A DNA stretch of 64,000 nt, taken from Streptomyces sp. SAJ15. GTDB taxonomy: Bacteria; Actinomycetota; Actinomycetes; Streptomycetales; Streptomycetaceae. Within the stretch, counting starts at the first letter, position 1. The number at the start of each line of letters is the position of its first letter. Positions 20,834-34,809 of this stretch are shown piece by piece. The notes under the pieces were generated by a model that searched no databases, was not told where the DNA came from, and was given only the letters and a program-made list of their open reading frames with translations. The DNA lies in contig NZ_NISY01000002.1 of assembly GCF_007595705.1 (NCBI RefSeq), positions 744,001-808,000 of the forward strand, written 5' to 3'. The translations under genes and the position numbers were made by a program.

Positions 20834-21334
20834 TCAGACGTCCTCGTGCTGGACCGCGCGACGCGCGTCCGCGCCGAGCACGCCCCAGCTGATCAGCTGC
20901 TCGGTCAGCACCGAGGGCGACTGGTCGTAGATCACGGCGAGGGTGCGCAGGTCGTCCTGGCGGATCGACAGCACCTTGCCGTTGTAGTCGCCGCGCTGGC
21001 TCTGGATCGTCGCGGCGTACCGCTGCAGCGGGCCCGCCTTCTCGGCCGGCACATGGGCCAGGCGCTCCAGGTCCAGCACCAGCTTCGGCGGCGGCTCGGC
21101 GGCCCCGCCCGGCGTGGTGCCCGGCAGCAGCTCCTGCACCGGGACGCCGTAGAAGTCGGCCAGCTCGGCGAGGCGCTGCACGGTCACGGCACGGTCGCCG
21201 CGCTCGTACGAGCCCACCACCACGGCCTTCCAGCGGCCCTGGGACTTCTCTTCGACGCCGTGGAGGGAGAGGCCCTGCTGGGTGCGGATAGCGCGGAGCT
21301 TGGCCCCGAGCTGTTTGGCGTATTCGCTGGACAT
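20834..21334 (-). CDS. bldD: Developmental master regulator BldD
   Basis: BldD represses sporulation genes during vegetative growth when dimerised by tetrameric cyclic di-GMP. The 166-residue protein has an XRE-type HTH at about 9–64 (LRAIRTQQGLSLHGVEEKS, then VVVGSYERGDRAVTVQRLAELADFY) and a C-terminal c-di-GMP-binding domain. The binding motif is intact: RGD at 114–116, eight residues, then RQDD at 125–128. The ATG has GGGGAGC about 6 nt upstream. It is transcribed away from pyrR. The upstream region carries BldD-box sequences, fitting the known autorepression of this gene. Confidence 0.98.
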   Translation of the reverse strand: MSSEYAKQLGAKLRAIRTQQGLSLHGVEEKSQGRWKAVVVGSYERGDRAVTVQRLAELADFYGVPVQELLPGTTPGGAAEPPPKLVLDLERLAHVPAEKAGPLQRYAATIQSQRGDYNGKVLSIRQDDLRTLAVIYDQSPSVLTEQLISWGVLGADARRAVQHEDV

Positions 21335-21382
21335 AAAGCTCCCCGGACGCTGTATCGACGTGCGGCTCCGCCGCGCGGCTGG

Positions 21383-21395
21383 TAACTCACTGTGA
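21383..21395. promoter_or_regulatory. Near-consensus BldD box
   Basis: TAACTCACTGTGA fits the BldD consensus tnACnc(A/T)GngTnA at all but one fixed position (C for the G at position 8). It lies 2 bp from a second, perfect match, upstream of bldD and also upstream of pyrR. Confidence 0.6.
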
Positions 21396-21397
21396 GG

Positions 21398-21410
21398 TTA
21401 CGCAGCGTAA
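21398..21410. promoter_or_regulatory. Perfect BldD box
   Basis: TTACGCAGCGTAA matches every fixed position of the BldD consensus tnACnc(A/T)GngTnA. It is 64–76 bp before the bldD start codon, where an autoregulatory site is expected, and about 146 bp before pyrR. Confidence 0.85.
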
Positions 21411-21509
21411 TCTCCATTCGTCAAGCCGAATGAACCACGGGCTCCCCCGTCAGGGGTGATGTCTGGCGCGCCGCCCGAGCCTGCTACTGTGAATGGCGCA
21501 ATTTAGACG

Positions 21510-22167
<658 letters not shown>

Positions 22168-22260
22168 CGCGCCGGCGCGGCGCCCGGGCGATCCCCGGGA
22201 CGCCGCCCACGCCTGCCCGTCCGCACGCCTGACAAACCGCCTCACATACGGAGCAACCGG

Positions 22261-23253
22261 ATGAAGCGTCACCTCATCTCGGCAGCCGATCTCACCCGCG
22301 ACGACGCCGTCCTGATCCTCGACACCGCCGAGGAGCTGGCCCGGGTCGCCGACCGGCCGATCAAGAAGCTGCCCACCCTGCGCGGCCGCACCGTCGTCAA
22401 CCTCTTCTTCGAGGACTCGACCCGCACCCGCATCTCCTTCGAGGCCGCCGCCAAGCGGCTCTCCGCGGACGTCATCAACTTCTCCGCCAAGGGCTCCTCG
22501 GTCTCCAAGGGCGAGTCCCTGAAGGACACCGCGCTGACCCTGGAGGCGATGGGCGCCGACGCCGTCGTCATCCGGCACCACGACTCCGGCGCCCCGCACC
22601 GGCTCGCCACCTCCGGCTGGATCGGCGGCTCGGTCGTCAACGCCGGCGACGGCACCCACGAGCACCCCACCCAGGCGCTGCTGGACGCCTTCACCATGCG
22701 CCGCCACCTGGCCGGCGGCGTCGGCCACGACCTCTCCGGCCGCCGGATCACCATCGTCGGCGACGTGCTGCACAGCCGGGTCGCCCGCTCCAACGTGCAC
22801 CTGCTGAACACCCTCGGCGCCGAGGTGACCCTGGTCGCCCCGCCCACCCTGGTGCCGGTCGGCGTGCACACCTGGCCCTGCGAGGTCTCCTACGACCTGG
22901 ACGCGGTGCTGCCCAAGTCCGACGCCGTGATGATGCTGCGCGTCCAGCGCGAACGCATGAACGCCGCCTTCTTCCCGACCGAGCGCGAGTACGCCCGCCG
23001 CTACGGCCTGGACGGCGACCGCATGGCCCGGATGCCGGAGCACGCCATCGTGATGCACCCCGGCCCGATGAACCGGGGCATGGAGATCACGGCCGAGGTC
23101 GCCGACTCGCCCCGCTGCACCGCCGTCGAACAGGTCGCCAACGGCGTCTCGATCCGCATGGCCGTGCTCTACCTGCTGCTCGGCGGCGCCGTCCTCGACG
23201 GCGAGCCGACCGCCCCCGCCGCCCCCATCGCCCGCACCGAGGAGAACAAGTAA
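22261..23253 (+). CDS. pyrB: Aspartate carbamoyltransferase catalytic chain
   Basis: PyrB condenses carbamoyl phosphate and aspartate to carbamoyl aspartate. The 330-residue protein has the carbamoyl-phosphate motif [11 protein letters not shown] near 50–60, [14 protein letters not shown] with the mobile-loop lysine, [32 protein letters not shown] and [11 protein letters not shown]. No pyrI regulatory chain follows, as expected outside enterobacteria. It lies 93 bp after pyrR and 2 bp before pyrC. Confidence 0.98.
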   Translation: MKRHLISAADLTRDDAVLILDTAEELARVADRPIKKLPTLRGRTVVNLFFEDSTRTRISFEAAAKRLSADVINFSAKGSSVSKGESLKDTALTLEAMGADAVVIRHHDSGAPHRLATSGWIGGSVVNAGDGTHEHPTQALLDAFTMRRHLAGGVGHDLSGRRITIVGDVLHSRVARSNVHLLNTLGAEVTLVAPPTLVPVGVHTWPCEVSYDLDAVLPKSDAVMMLRVQRERMNAAFFPTEREYARRYGLDGDRMARMPEHAIVMHPGPMNRGMEITAEVADSPRCTAVEQVANGVSIRMAVLYLLLGGAVLDGEPTAPAAPIARTEENK

Positions 23254-23255
23254 CC

Positions 23256-24542
23256 ATGAGCACGATCCTTATCCGCGGTGCGCGGGTCCTCGGCGGCGAA
23301 CCGCAGGACGTCCTGATCGAGGGCGAGACCATCGCGCGCGTCGGCACCGACCTGGAGGCCGGCGAGGCCACCGTCGTCGACGCCGCGGGCCAGATCCTGC
23401 TGCCCGGCCTGGTCGACCTCCACACCCATCTGCGCGAGCCGGGCCGCGAGGACTCCGAGACCGTGCTGACCGGCACCAAGGCCGCCGCGGTCGGCGGCTA
23501 CACCGCCGTGCACGCGATGGCCAACACCTTCCCGGTCGCCGACACCGCGGGCGTCGTGGAGCAGGTCTGGCGGCTCGGCAGGGAGTCCGGCTACTGCGAC
23601 GTCCAGCCGGTCGGCGCCGTCACCGTCGGGCTGGAGGGCAAGAAGCTCGCCGAGCTCGGCGCCATGCACGAGTCCGCGGCCGGGGTGCGGGTCTTCTCCG
23701 ACGACGGCAAGTGCGTCGACGACGCCGTGATCATGCGCCGCGCGCTGGAGTACGTGAAGGCGTTCGACGGCGTGATCGCCCAGCACGCCCAGGAGCCCCG
23801 GCTGACCGAGGGCGCCCAGATGAACGAGGGCATCGTCTCCGCGGAGCTCGGGCTGGCCGGCTGGCCCGCCGTCGCCGAGGAGTCGATCATCGCCCGCGAT
23901 GTGCTGCTCGCCGCCCACGTCGGCTCCCGAGTGCACATCTGCCACCTCTCGACCGCCGGCTCCGTGGAGATCGTGCGCTGGGCCAAGTCCAAGGGGTGGA
24001 ACGTCACCGCCGAGGTCACCCCGCACCACCTGCTCCTCACCGACGAGCTGGTGCGCTCCTACAACCCGGTCTACAAGGTGAACCCGCCGCTGCGCACCGA
24101 GGCCGACGTGCTGGCGCTGCGCGAGGCGCTGGCCGACGGCACCATCGACTGCGTCGCCACCGACCACGCCCCGCACCCGCACGAGGACAAGGACTGCGAG
24201 TGGGGCGCGGCCGCCATGGGCATGGTCGGCCTGGAGACCGCGCTCTCCGTCGTCCAGCACACGATGGTCGACACCGGGCTGCTGGACTGGGCCGGGGTGG
24301 CCGACCGGATGTCCTTCCGCCCCGCCGTCATCGGCCGACTCGCCGGCCACGGCCGCCCCGTCGCCGCCGGCGAGCCCGCCAACCTCACGCTCCTCGATCC
24401 GGCATACCGTGGTGTGGTGAACCCCGCGGGCTTCGCCTCCCGCAGCCGCAACACCCCGTACGAGGGCCGTGAGCTGCCGGGACGGGTGACGCACACCTTC
24501 CTGCGGGGCCGGGCGACGGTCGTGAACGGAAAGCTGACGTGA
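23256..24542 (+). CDS. pyrC: Dihydroorotase
   Basis: This 428-residue class I (PyrC/allantoinase-type) amidohydrolase closes carbamoyl aspartate to dihydroorotate. It has the metal-binding [12 protein letters not shown] near residue 52, the [17 protein letters not shown] region, [30 protein letters not shown] and the final [12 protein letters not shown] aspartate/histidine motif. The carboxylated-lysine site is not clear by eye in the expected region; a D may serve, as in some class I enzymes. Its last bases overlap the next gene (GTGA). Confidence 0.95.
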   Translation: MSTILIRGARVLGGEPQDVLIEGETIARVGTDLEAGEATVVDAAGQILLPGLVDLHTHLREPGREDSETVLTGTKAAAVGGYTAVHAMANTFPVADTAGVVEQVWRLGRESGYCDVQPVGAVTVGLEGKKLAELGAMHESAAGVRVFSDDGKCVDDAVIMRRALEYVKAFDGVIAQHAQEPRLTEGAQMNEGIVSAELGLAGWPAVAEESIIARDVLLAAHVGSRVHICHLSTAGSVEIVRWAKSKGWNVTAEVTPHHLLLTDELVRSYNPVYKVNPPLRTEADVLALREALADGTIDCVATDHAPHPHEDKDCEWGAAAMGMVGLETALSVVQHTMVDTGLLDWAGVADRMSFRPAVIGRLAGHGRPVAAGEPANLTLLDPAYRGVVNPAGFASRSRNTPYEGRELPGRVTHTFLRGRATVVNGKLT

Positions 24543-25126
24543 CACCTCTCATCCATCTGGCGGCGGCCGACCTGGTGATGGCCGAACAGCGGTCCGAGCA
24601 GGTCACCGACTGGGCGGCGCGCATCGGCTGGGTCGTCGGCCTGGTCCTCGTGGTGGCGCTCGCCTACTGGCTGATGCGCGAGGGCTGGAAGTGGCGCGGC
24701 ACGCTCCAGGGCGACCTGCCCGAGCTGCCCGACCTGCCCGCCGACCCCGGCGCCCCCACGCTCCGGATGAGCGGCCGCTACCACGGCTCCACCACCGCCG
24801 GGCAGTGGCTGGACCGGATCGTCGCCCACGGCCTGGGCACCCGCAGCCGCGCCGAGCTCACCCTGACCGACCAGGGGCTGGCCGTGGTCCGGCCGGGGGC
24901 GCGCGACTTCTTCATCCCGACCGGCGCGATCCGCGGCGCCCGGCTCGACAAGGGCATCGCGGGCAAGGTCCTCGCCGAGGGCGGGCTCCTGGTGATCACC
25001 TGGGCCCATGGCGAGCGACTGATCGACTCCGGCTTCCGCTCCGACCACGCGGTCGAGCACGCCGACTGGACCACGGCCCTCGAAGCCCTCAGCACCATGA
25101 ACGCACAGCAGGAAGGCGCACGATGA
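24539..25126 (+). CDS. Small membrane protein with PH-like domain inside the pyr operon
   Basis: The 195-residue protein has an N-terminal membrane helix (about 28–48, [18 protein letters not shown]), a basic/acidic linker with ELPDLP repeats, and a C-terminal domain of about 125 residues ([25 protein letters not shown]… [21 protein letters not shown]… LVITWAHG) that looks like a small all-beta, PH-like fold. It overlaps pyrC by 4 bp and carA by 4 bp, so it is made in step with the pyrimidine enzymes. Its conservation at this position in streptomycetes suggests a link to the pathway, but no function is known. An alternative start is the ATG at 24578. Confidence 0.78.
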   Translation: MTPLIHLAAADLVMAEQRSEQVTDWAARIGWVVGLVLVVALAYWLMREGWKWRGTLQGDLPELPDLPADPGAPTLRMSGRYHGSTTAGQWLDRIVAHGLGTRSRAELTLTDQGLAVVRPGARDFFIPTGAIRGARLDKGIAGKVLAEGGLLVITWAHGERLIDSGFRSDHAVEHADWTTALEALSTMNAQQEGAR

Positions 25127-26254
25127 CGACCTCCACCAGGGGGGCCAAGGCCCCCGCCGTACTCGTCTTGGAGGACGGCCGTACCTTCCGCGGTCGTGCC
25201 TACGGGGCCGTGGGGGAGACCTTCGGCGAAGCGGTGTTCTCCACCGGCATGACCGGCTACCAGGAGACGCTCACCGACCCCTCCTACCACCGCCAGGTGG
25301 TCGTCATGACCGCCCCGCACGTCGGCAACACCGGCGTCAACGACGAGGACCCCGAGTCCGGGCGGATCTGGGTCTCCGGCTATGTGGTCCGCGACCCCGC
25401 ACGCACCCCCTCCAACTGGCGCTCCCGCCGCTCCCTGGACGAGGAGCTCGCCACCCAGGGCGTGGTCGGCATCAGCGGCATCGACACCCGCGCGCTCACC
25501 CGCCACCTGCGCGAGCGCGGCGCCATGCGCGTGGGCATCTTCTCCGGCGAAGCGATCGCCGACGACGCCGCGCTGCTGGCCAAGGTCCAGGAGCAGCCCC
25601 AGATGAAGGGCGCCGACCTCGCCGCCGAGGTCGCCACCAAGGAGGCGTACGTCGTCCCCGCGATCGGCGAGAAGCGCTTCACCGTCGCCGCCGTCGACCT
25701 CGGCATCAAGGGCATGACTCCGCACCGCATGGCCGAGCGCGGCATCGAGGTGCACGTGCTGCCCGCCACCGCGACGGCCGAGGACGTCTACGCCGTCAAC
25801 CCCGACGGCGTCTTCTTCTCCAACGGCCCCGGCGACCCCGCCACCGCCGACCACCCGGTCTCCGTCATGAAGGCGGTGCTGGAGCGCAGGACCCCGCTCT
25901 TCGGCATCTGCTTCGGCAACCAGATCCTCGGCCGCGCCCTCGGCTTCGGCACCTACAAGCTGAAGTACGGCCACCGCGGCATCAACCAGCCGGTGCAGGA
26001 CCGCACCACCGGCAAGGTCGAGGTCACCGCCCACAACCACGGGTTCGCCGTCGACGCCCCGCTCGACAAGGTCTCCGACACCCCCTACGGCCGCGCCGAG
26101 GTCTCCCACGTCTGCCTCAACGACAACGTGGTGGAGGGCCTCCAGCTGATCGACCAGCCGGCCTTCAGCGTCCAGTACCACCCCGAGGCGGCCGCGGGCC
26201 CGCACGACGCCGCGTACCTGTTCGACCGCTTCGTATCCCTGATGGAGGCCGAGC

Positions 26255-26262
<8 letters not shown>
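25123..26262 (+). CDS. carA: Carbamoyl-phosphate synthase small (glutaminase) chain
   Basis: CarA hydrolyses glutamine and channels ammonia to CarB. The 379-residue protein has the N-terminal CarA domain ([17 protein letters not shown]… [14 protein letters not shown]) and a class I glutamine amidotransferase domain, with the nucleophile cysteine in FGICFGNQ near residue 263 and [12 protein letters not shown] supplying the histidine and acid. The ATG at 25123 overlaps the upstream stop; the end overlaps carB by 8 bp. Confidence 0.98.
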
Positions 26263-29563
<3,301 letters not shown>

Positions 29564-29570
29564 CGGCCCA

Positions 29571-29602
29571 CGAGGGGGACACCGAACGCGGTGTCCCCCT
29601 CG
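29571..29602 (+). terminator. Hairpin between carB and pyrD
   Basis: CGAGGGGGACACCG (29571–29584) and its exact complement (29589–29602) form a 14-bp stem with the 4-nt loop AACG, 8 bp after the carB stop. There is no T-run. It could be a partial terminator or an RNA-stability element inside the pyr operon. Confidence 0.65.
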
Positions 29603-29647
29603 TCGTGAGGACACCTTTCGCCGGACACCCCACAGGACACCACTGCG

Positions 29648-30753
<1,106 letters not shown>

Positions 30754-30757
<4 letters not shown>

Positions 30758-31599
30758 GCCCGACCCCCCTGGAGCCCTTCGGCGCGCGCCTGCGCCGCGC
30801 CATGGACACCCGCGGTCCGCTGTGCGTGGGCATCGACCCGCACGCCTCGTTGCTGGCCGACTGGGGGCTCGACGACGACGTCGACGGCCTGGAGCGGTTC
30901 GCCGGCACCGTGGTCGAGGCGCTCGCCGAGCGGGTCGCCGTCTTCAAGCCGCAGTCCGCGTTCTTCGAGCGCTTCGGCTCGCGGGGCGTCGCCGTGCTGG
31001 AGCGGACGGTGGCCGACGCCCGCGAGGCCGGCGCGCTGGTGCTCATGGACGCCAAGCGCGGCGACATCGGCTCGACGATGGCCGCGTACGCCGCCACGTA
31101 TCTGGACCCCGCCTCGCCGCTGTTCTCGGACGCGGTGACCGTCAGCCCCTACCTGGGCTTCGGTTCGCTGCGCCCGGCGGTGGAGCTGGCGCGCGAGAAC
31201 GGCTGCGGCCTCTTCGTGCTCGCGCTCACCTCGAACCCCGAGGGCGCGGAGGTGCAGCACGCGGTGCGGCCCGACGGCACGACGGTGGGCGCGACCATGC
31301 TGGACCACCTGCGGGCCGAGAACGCGGACGCGGCTCCGCTCGGCTCCTTCGGCGCGGTGGTCGGCGCGACGCTGGGCGACCTCTCCTCGTACGATCTGGC
31401 GATCAACGGGCCGCTGCTGGCTCCGGGCATCGGCGCCCAGGGGGCGACCCCCGCCGATCTGCCCGCGGTCTTCGGCGCCGCGGTCGGCAACGTGGTGCCG
31501 AGCGTGAGTCGGGGTGTCCTACGTCACGGCCCAGGTCACGCCGGTTTGGTTGAAGCCGCAACGCGATTCGCCGACGAAGTGCGCGCTGTGGCCGAATAA
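30754..31599 (+). CDS. pyrF: Orotidine-5'-phosphate decarboxylase (long, type 2)
   Basis: PyrF decarboxylates OMP to UMP and completes the pathway. The 281-residue protein is of the longer type 2 group: LCVGIDPHASLLADWG near the start, FKPQSAFFERFG, the catalytic MDAKRGDIGSTM with K and D, and the late SVSRGVLRHGPG segment. The start overlaps the pyrD stop. A clear terminator follows 18 bp after its stop, closing the pyr operon. Confidence 0.97.
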
Positions 31600-31617
31600 G
31601 CCATCCGTTTTGGTGCG

Positions 31618-31653
31618 AAAAGTCCTGGTCGATCGAGTCTGACCAGGACTTTT
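31618..31653 (+). terminator. Rho-independent terminator of the pyr operon
   Basis: A perfect 13-bp stem (31618–31630 with 31641–31653) reading AAAAGTCCTGGTC on its left arm encloses a 10-nt loop and ends in TTTT, 18 bp after pyrF. Confidence 0.9.
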
Positions 31654-31706
31654 CCTCTGTTCTCGCTGACTGGAGCGGCGTCGGCCGCTAGTCTCCGTCG
31701 AGAGCG

Positions 31707-31763
31707 AACGCGCAAGCGCGTTGCGCGTTGCTCCCCAGGTGAGGGGCGACTAGGTTCCTCACC
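31707..31763 (+). promoter_or_regulatory. mihF leader with two inverted repeats
   Basis: The 150-bp stretch before mihF holds a perfect repeat AACGCGCAA-5nt-TTGCGCGTT (31707–31729) and a second, GGTGAGG-11nt-CCTCACC (31739–31763). They could be operators or RNA hairpins in the leader; no known riboswitch core is recognised. Confidence 0.45.
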
Positions 31764-31803
31764 GGTCCGTATCCGACAGTTCGACATCCGAGGTGACGTA
31801 GGC

Positions 31804-32127
31804 GTGGCTCTTCCGCCCCTTACCCCTGAACAGCGCGCAGCCGCGCTCGAAAAGGCCGCCGCGGCTCGCCGGGAGCGCGCCGAGGTCAAGAATCGGCTCA
31901 AGCACTCCGGCGCCTCTCTGCACGAGGTCATCAAGCAGGGCCAGGAGAACGATGTCATCGGCAAGATGAAGGTGAGCGCACTGCTCGAATCGCTGCCCGG
32001 CGTCGGCAAGGTCCGCGCCAAGCAGATCATGGAGCGACTGGGGATCTCCGAGAGCCGCCGGGTGCGCGGTCTCGGCTCCAACCAGATCGCCTCTCTTGAG
32101 CGAGAGTTCGGCTCCACCGGCGCCTGA
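31804..32127 (+). CDS. mihF: Actinobacterial integration host factor (sIHF)
   Basis: This 107-residue basic protein is the actinobacterial nucleoid-associated IHF, unrelated to enterobacterial IHF. In Streptomyces it binds DNA through a helix-two-turns-helix domain and affects chromosome compaction, development and antibiotic production. The N-terminal long helix ([25 protein letters not shown]) and the H2TH part [22 protein letters not shown] (about 61–82) are both clear. The GTG at 31804 gives the conserved [11 protein letters not shown] start. gmk follows 38 bp later. Confidence 0.97.
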   Translation: MALPPLTPEQRAAALEKAAAARRERAEVKNRLKHSGASLHEVIKQGQENDVIGKMKVSALLESLPGVGKVRAKQIMERLGISESRRVRGLGSNQIASLEREFGSTGA

Positions 32128-32165
32128 CGTTTCCAGGCACTCCCGGGAACCTGGATAATCGCTGC

Positions 32166-32762
32166 ATGAGTACTACGGTCTCCCGGGGGACGGCCCCCGT
32201 CCCCCCGGTCAGACATCCGCGGCTGACCGTGCTCTCCGGCCCCTCCGGGGTCGGTAAGAGCACGGTCGTCGCTCATATGCGCAACGAGCACCCCGAGGTC
32301 TGGCTCTCGGTCTCGGCCACCACCCGCAAGCCGCGCCCCGGCGAGCGCCACGGCGTCCAGTACTTCTTCGTGGACGACGGGGAGTTCGACAAGCTGATCG
32401 CCAACGGCGAGCTGCTGGAGTGGGCGGAGTTCGCGGGCAACCGCTACGGCACGCCCCGGCAGGCGGTCCTGGACCACCTGGAGGCGGGCGAGCCGGTGCT
32501 GTTGGAGATCGACCTCCAGGGGGCCCGGCAGGTCCGCGAGTCCATGCCGGAGGCGCAGCTGGTCTTCCTCGCCCCGCCGAGCTGGGAGGAGCTGGTCCGC
32601 CGGCTCACCGGCCGCGGCACGGAGGCGCCGGAGGTCATCGAGCGGCGGCTGGAGGCCGCGAAGGTCGAGCTCGCCGCGGAGGCGGAGTTCGACACCACCC
32701 TGGTCAACACCTCGGTCAAGGACGTAGCGGCTGAGCTGCTAGCCTTGATGAGCGTTGTTTGA
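32166..32762 (+). CDS. gmk: Guanylate kinase
   Basis: Gmk phosphorylates GMP to GDP. The 198-residue protein has the P-loop GPSGVGKST at 25–33, the GMP-binding [13 protein letters not shown] and YFF segments, [15 protein letters not shown], and [11 protein letters not shown]. The first 18 residues are a proline-rich extension common in streptomycetes. It forms a transcription unit with mihF and rpoZ, an order conserved in actinobacteria. Confidence 0.97.
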   Translation: MSTTVSRGTAPVPPVRHPRLTVLSGPSGVGKSTVVAHMRNEHPEVWLSVSATTRKPRPGERHGVQYFFVDDGEFDKLIANGELLEWAEFAGNRYGTPRQAVLDHLEAGEPVLLEIDLQGARQVRESMPEAQLVFLAPPSWEELVRRLTGRGTEAPEVIERRLEAAKVELAAEAEFDTTLVNTSVKDVAAELLALMSVV

Positions 32763-32800
32763 GCTTCACTCGTGTAACACACCCCATCGGAAGGCAGAGC

Positions 32801-33073
32801 GTGTCCTCTTCCATCACCGCGCCCGAGGGCATCATCAACCCGCCGATTGATGAGCTGCTTGAGGCCACCGACTCGAAGTACAGCCTGGTGATCTACGCCG
32901 CCAAGCGTGCGCGCCAGATCAACGCGTACTACTCGCAGCTCGGCGAGGGCCTGCTGGAGTACGTCGGCCCGCTGGTGGACACCCACGTCCACGAGAAGCC
33001 GCTCTCCATCGCGCTGCGCGAGATCAACGCGGGTCTGCTGACCTCCGAGGCCGTCGAGGCCCCGGCGCAGTAG
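32801..33073 (+). CDS. rpoZ: RNA polymerase omega subunit
   Basis: Omega helps fold and stabilise the beta-prime subunit. The 90-residue product includes [31 protein letters not shown] and the [13 protein letters not shown] helix found in actinobacterial omega. The GTG at 32801 is chosen: GGAAGG lies 7 nt upstream and the N-terminus [11 protein letters not shown] is the usual one; the same frame is open back to 32759. Confidence 0.97.
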   Translation: MSSSITAPEGIINPPIDELLEATDSKYSLVIYAAKRARQINAYYSQLGEGLLEYVGPLVDTHVHEKPLSIALREINAGLLTSEAVEAPAQ

Positions 33074-33083
33074 TCGTTCCGCT

Positions 33084-33126
33084 CACACCACGGGCCCGGC
33101 AGCACCGCTGCCGGGCCCGTGGTGTG
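33084..33126 (+). terminator. Terminator after rpoZ
   Basis: A perfect 19-bp stem (33084–33102 with 33108–33126) with a 5-nt loop CACCG lies 10 bp past the rpoZ stop, ending the mihF–gmk–rpoZ transcript. It has no T-run. Confidence 0.85.
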
Positions 33127-33228
33127 TCATGGGAGAGGTACACCTCATGTGTGCACACCACCGGTGCACACCACGTAGTGGCAGTGCGGGGAGCGCGAAC
33201 CATGGAGAAGGCGGCGGAGAAGGCGGTC

Positions 33229-34443
33229 ATGACGGACAAGCCCAAGGTCGTTCTGGGGGTCAGCGGCGGGATCGCCGCCTACAAGGCGTGTGAGCTGCTG
33301 CGCCGGCTCAGCGAGTCGGGGCACGACGTCCGGGTGGTGCCCACGGCCTCGGCGCTGCACTTCGTGGGCGAGGCCACCTGGGCCGCCCTGTCCGGGAACC
33401 CCGCCGGGGCCGAGGTCTGGGAGACGGTCCACGAGGTGCCACACGTCCGCATCGGCCAGGAGGCCGACCTGGTGGTCGTCGCCCCCGCCACCGCGGACAT
33501 GCTCGCCAAGGCGGCCCACGGCCTCGCCGACGACCTGCTCACCAACACCCTGCTCACCGCCCGCTGCCCGGTGGTCTTCGCCCCGGCCATGCACACCGAG
33601 ATGTGGGAGCACCCGGCCACCCAGGAGAACGTCGCCACCCTGCGCCGTCGCGGCGCCGTGGTCATCGAGCCGGCCGTCGGTCGACTCACCGGCGTCGACA
33701 CCGGCAAGGGGCGCCTCCCGGAGCCCGCCGACATCTTCGAGGTCTGCCGTCGGGTGCTGGCGCGCGGCGCGGAGGGCGTGCGGCCGGATCTCGCCGGCCG
33801 CCATGTGGTGGTCAGCGCCGGCGGCACCCGCGAGCCGCTCGACCCGGTGCGGTTCCTGGGGAACCGATCCTCCGGGAAGCAGGGCTACGCCCTGGCGCGC
33901 GCCGCCGTGGCCCGCGGCGCCCGGGTGACGCTGCTCGCCGCCAACACCGAGCTGCCCGACCCCGCCGGGGTCGACGTGGTGCGGGTGGGCACCGCCGTGC
34001 AGCTGCGGGAGGCGGCCCTGAAGGCGGCCGCTGACGCGGATGTGGTGGTCATGGCGGCCGCCGTCGCCGACTTCCGCCCGGCCCACTACGCCACCGGAAA
34101 GATCAAGAAGCGCGACGGCCAGGACCCCGAGCCCGTGGCGCTGGTGCGCAACCCCGACGTCCTCGCCGAACTCTCCGCCGACCGCGCGCGCCCCGACCAG
34201 CTGGTCGTCGGCTTCGCCGCCGAGACCGACGACGTCCTCGCCAACGGCCGCGCCAAGCTCGCCCGCAAGGGCTGTGACCTGCTGGTCGTCAACGAGGTCG
34301 GCGAGCGCAAGACCTTCGGTTCGGAGCAGAACGAGGCCGTGGTGCTGGGCGCCGACGGCACCGAGACGCCGGTGCCGTACGGCCCGAAGGAGGCGCTGGC
34401 GGACACGGTGTGGGATCTGGTCGCGGAGCGGCTGGAGGGCTGA
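33229..34443 (+). CDS. coaBC: Bifunctional phosphopantothenoylcysteine decarboxylase/synthetase
   Basis: CoaBC couples cysteine to 4'-phosphopantothenate with CTP and decarboxylates the product to 4'-phosphopantetheine for CoA synthesis. The N-terminal flavoprotein half (1–190) has VLGVSGGIAAYKACELLRRL, the catalytic-histidine segment EVPHVRIG and VFAPAMHTEMW. The C-terminal CoaB half has VSAGGTREPLDPVRFLGNRSSGKQG, AAVADFRP, KIKK and DLLVVNEVG. The ATG at 33229 gives the N-terminus usual for this family; an in-frame ATG at 33202, with a GGGGAG site, would add nine residues and cannot be excluded. Confidence 0.95.
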   Translation: MTDKPKVVLGVSGGIAAYKACELLRRLSESGHDVRVVPTASALHFVGEATWAALSGNPAGAEVWETVHEVPHVRIGQEADLVVVAPATADMLAKAAHGLADDLLTNTLLTARCPVVFAPAMHTEMWEHPATQENVATLRRRGAVVIEPAVGRLTGVDTGKGRLPEPADIFEVCRRVLARGAEGVRPDLAGRHVVVSAGGTREPLDPVRFLGNRSSGKQGYALARAAVARGARVTLLAANTELPDPAGVDVVRVGTAVQLREAALKAAADADVVVMAAAVADFRPAHYATGKIKKRDGQDPEPVALVRNPDVLAELSADRARPDQLVVGFAAETDDVLANGRAKLARKGCDLLVVNEVGERKTFGSEQNEAVVLGADGTETPVPYGPKEALADTVWDLVAERLEG

Positions 34444-34809
34444 CGCCCGACTGGACGGCTGAGCCGGCCGGGACCCCGGCGGCGGAACGGATCCCAGGGG
34501 GAACGGGGTCCCGTACAGCGGAAGAGGCATGCGTCAGGTGTGGCGGGTGCGACGGAAGAGACTGTTCCGGCGGAGGCGGAGGTACCGCTCCCGGCCAACC
34601 GGTGCAGATGGCACGTTCTCGCCGCTCTGCCAAGACCCTTTTCCGTCGGGGAACAGGTATGTTCCCGGTCACGGCACGCCCGTTCTTCGATACCGAATGC
34701 CCAACCAGCACAAACGCCGGATAAACTGGCGGAGGAACCGCGACGGGCGCAGCTCCCGGGCGGTTCTACCAATGATCAGCCAGCAGCCGCTGCAACCCCA
34801 GGGAGCGAT
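34444..34809 (+). other. metK upstream region with possible structured leader
   Basis: This 366-bp gap is open in the metK frame but has no protein-like content. CGACGGAA (34550–34557) and TTCCGTCG (34641–34648) are exact complements enclosing 83 nt, directly followed by a GGGAAC/GTTCCC hairpin (34649–34666). Inside the helix are GGCGGAGG, CCGGCCAACC and GGTGC segments that recall parts of S-box (SAM) riboswitch cores, but the arrangement does not match closely. A TAAACT at 34722–34727 could be a -10 element, which would leave the structure outside the mRNA. Confidence 0.35.

Noticed and set aside
34550..34666. A confident SAM-I riboswitch call
   Set aside because: The helix is exact, but the conserved core order does not match well by eye and the transcription start is unknown; it is kept only as a candidate.
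34540..34809. An N-terminal extension of 90 codons for MetK
   Set aside because: SAM synthetases start at the [14 protein letters not shown] segment; the extension has no family features.
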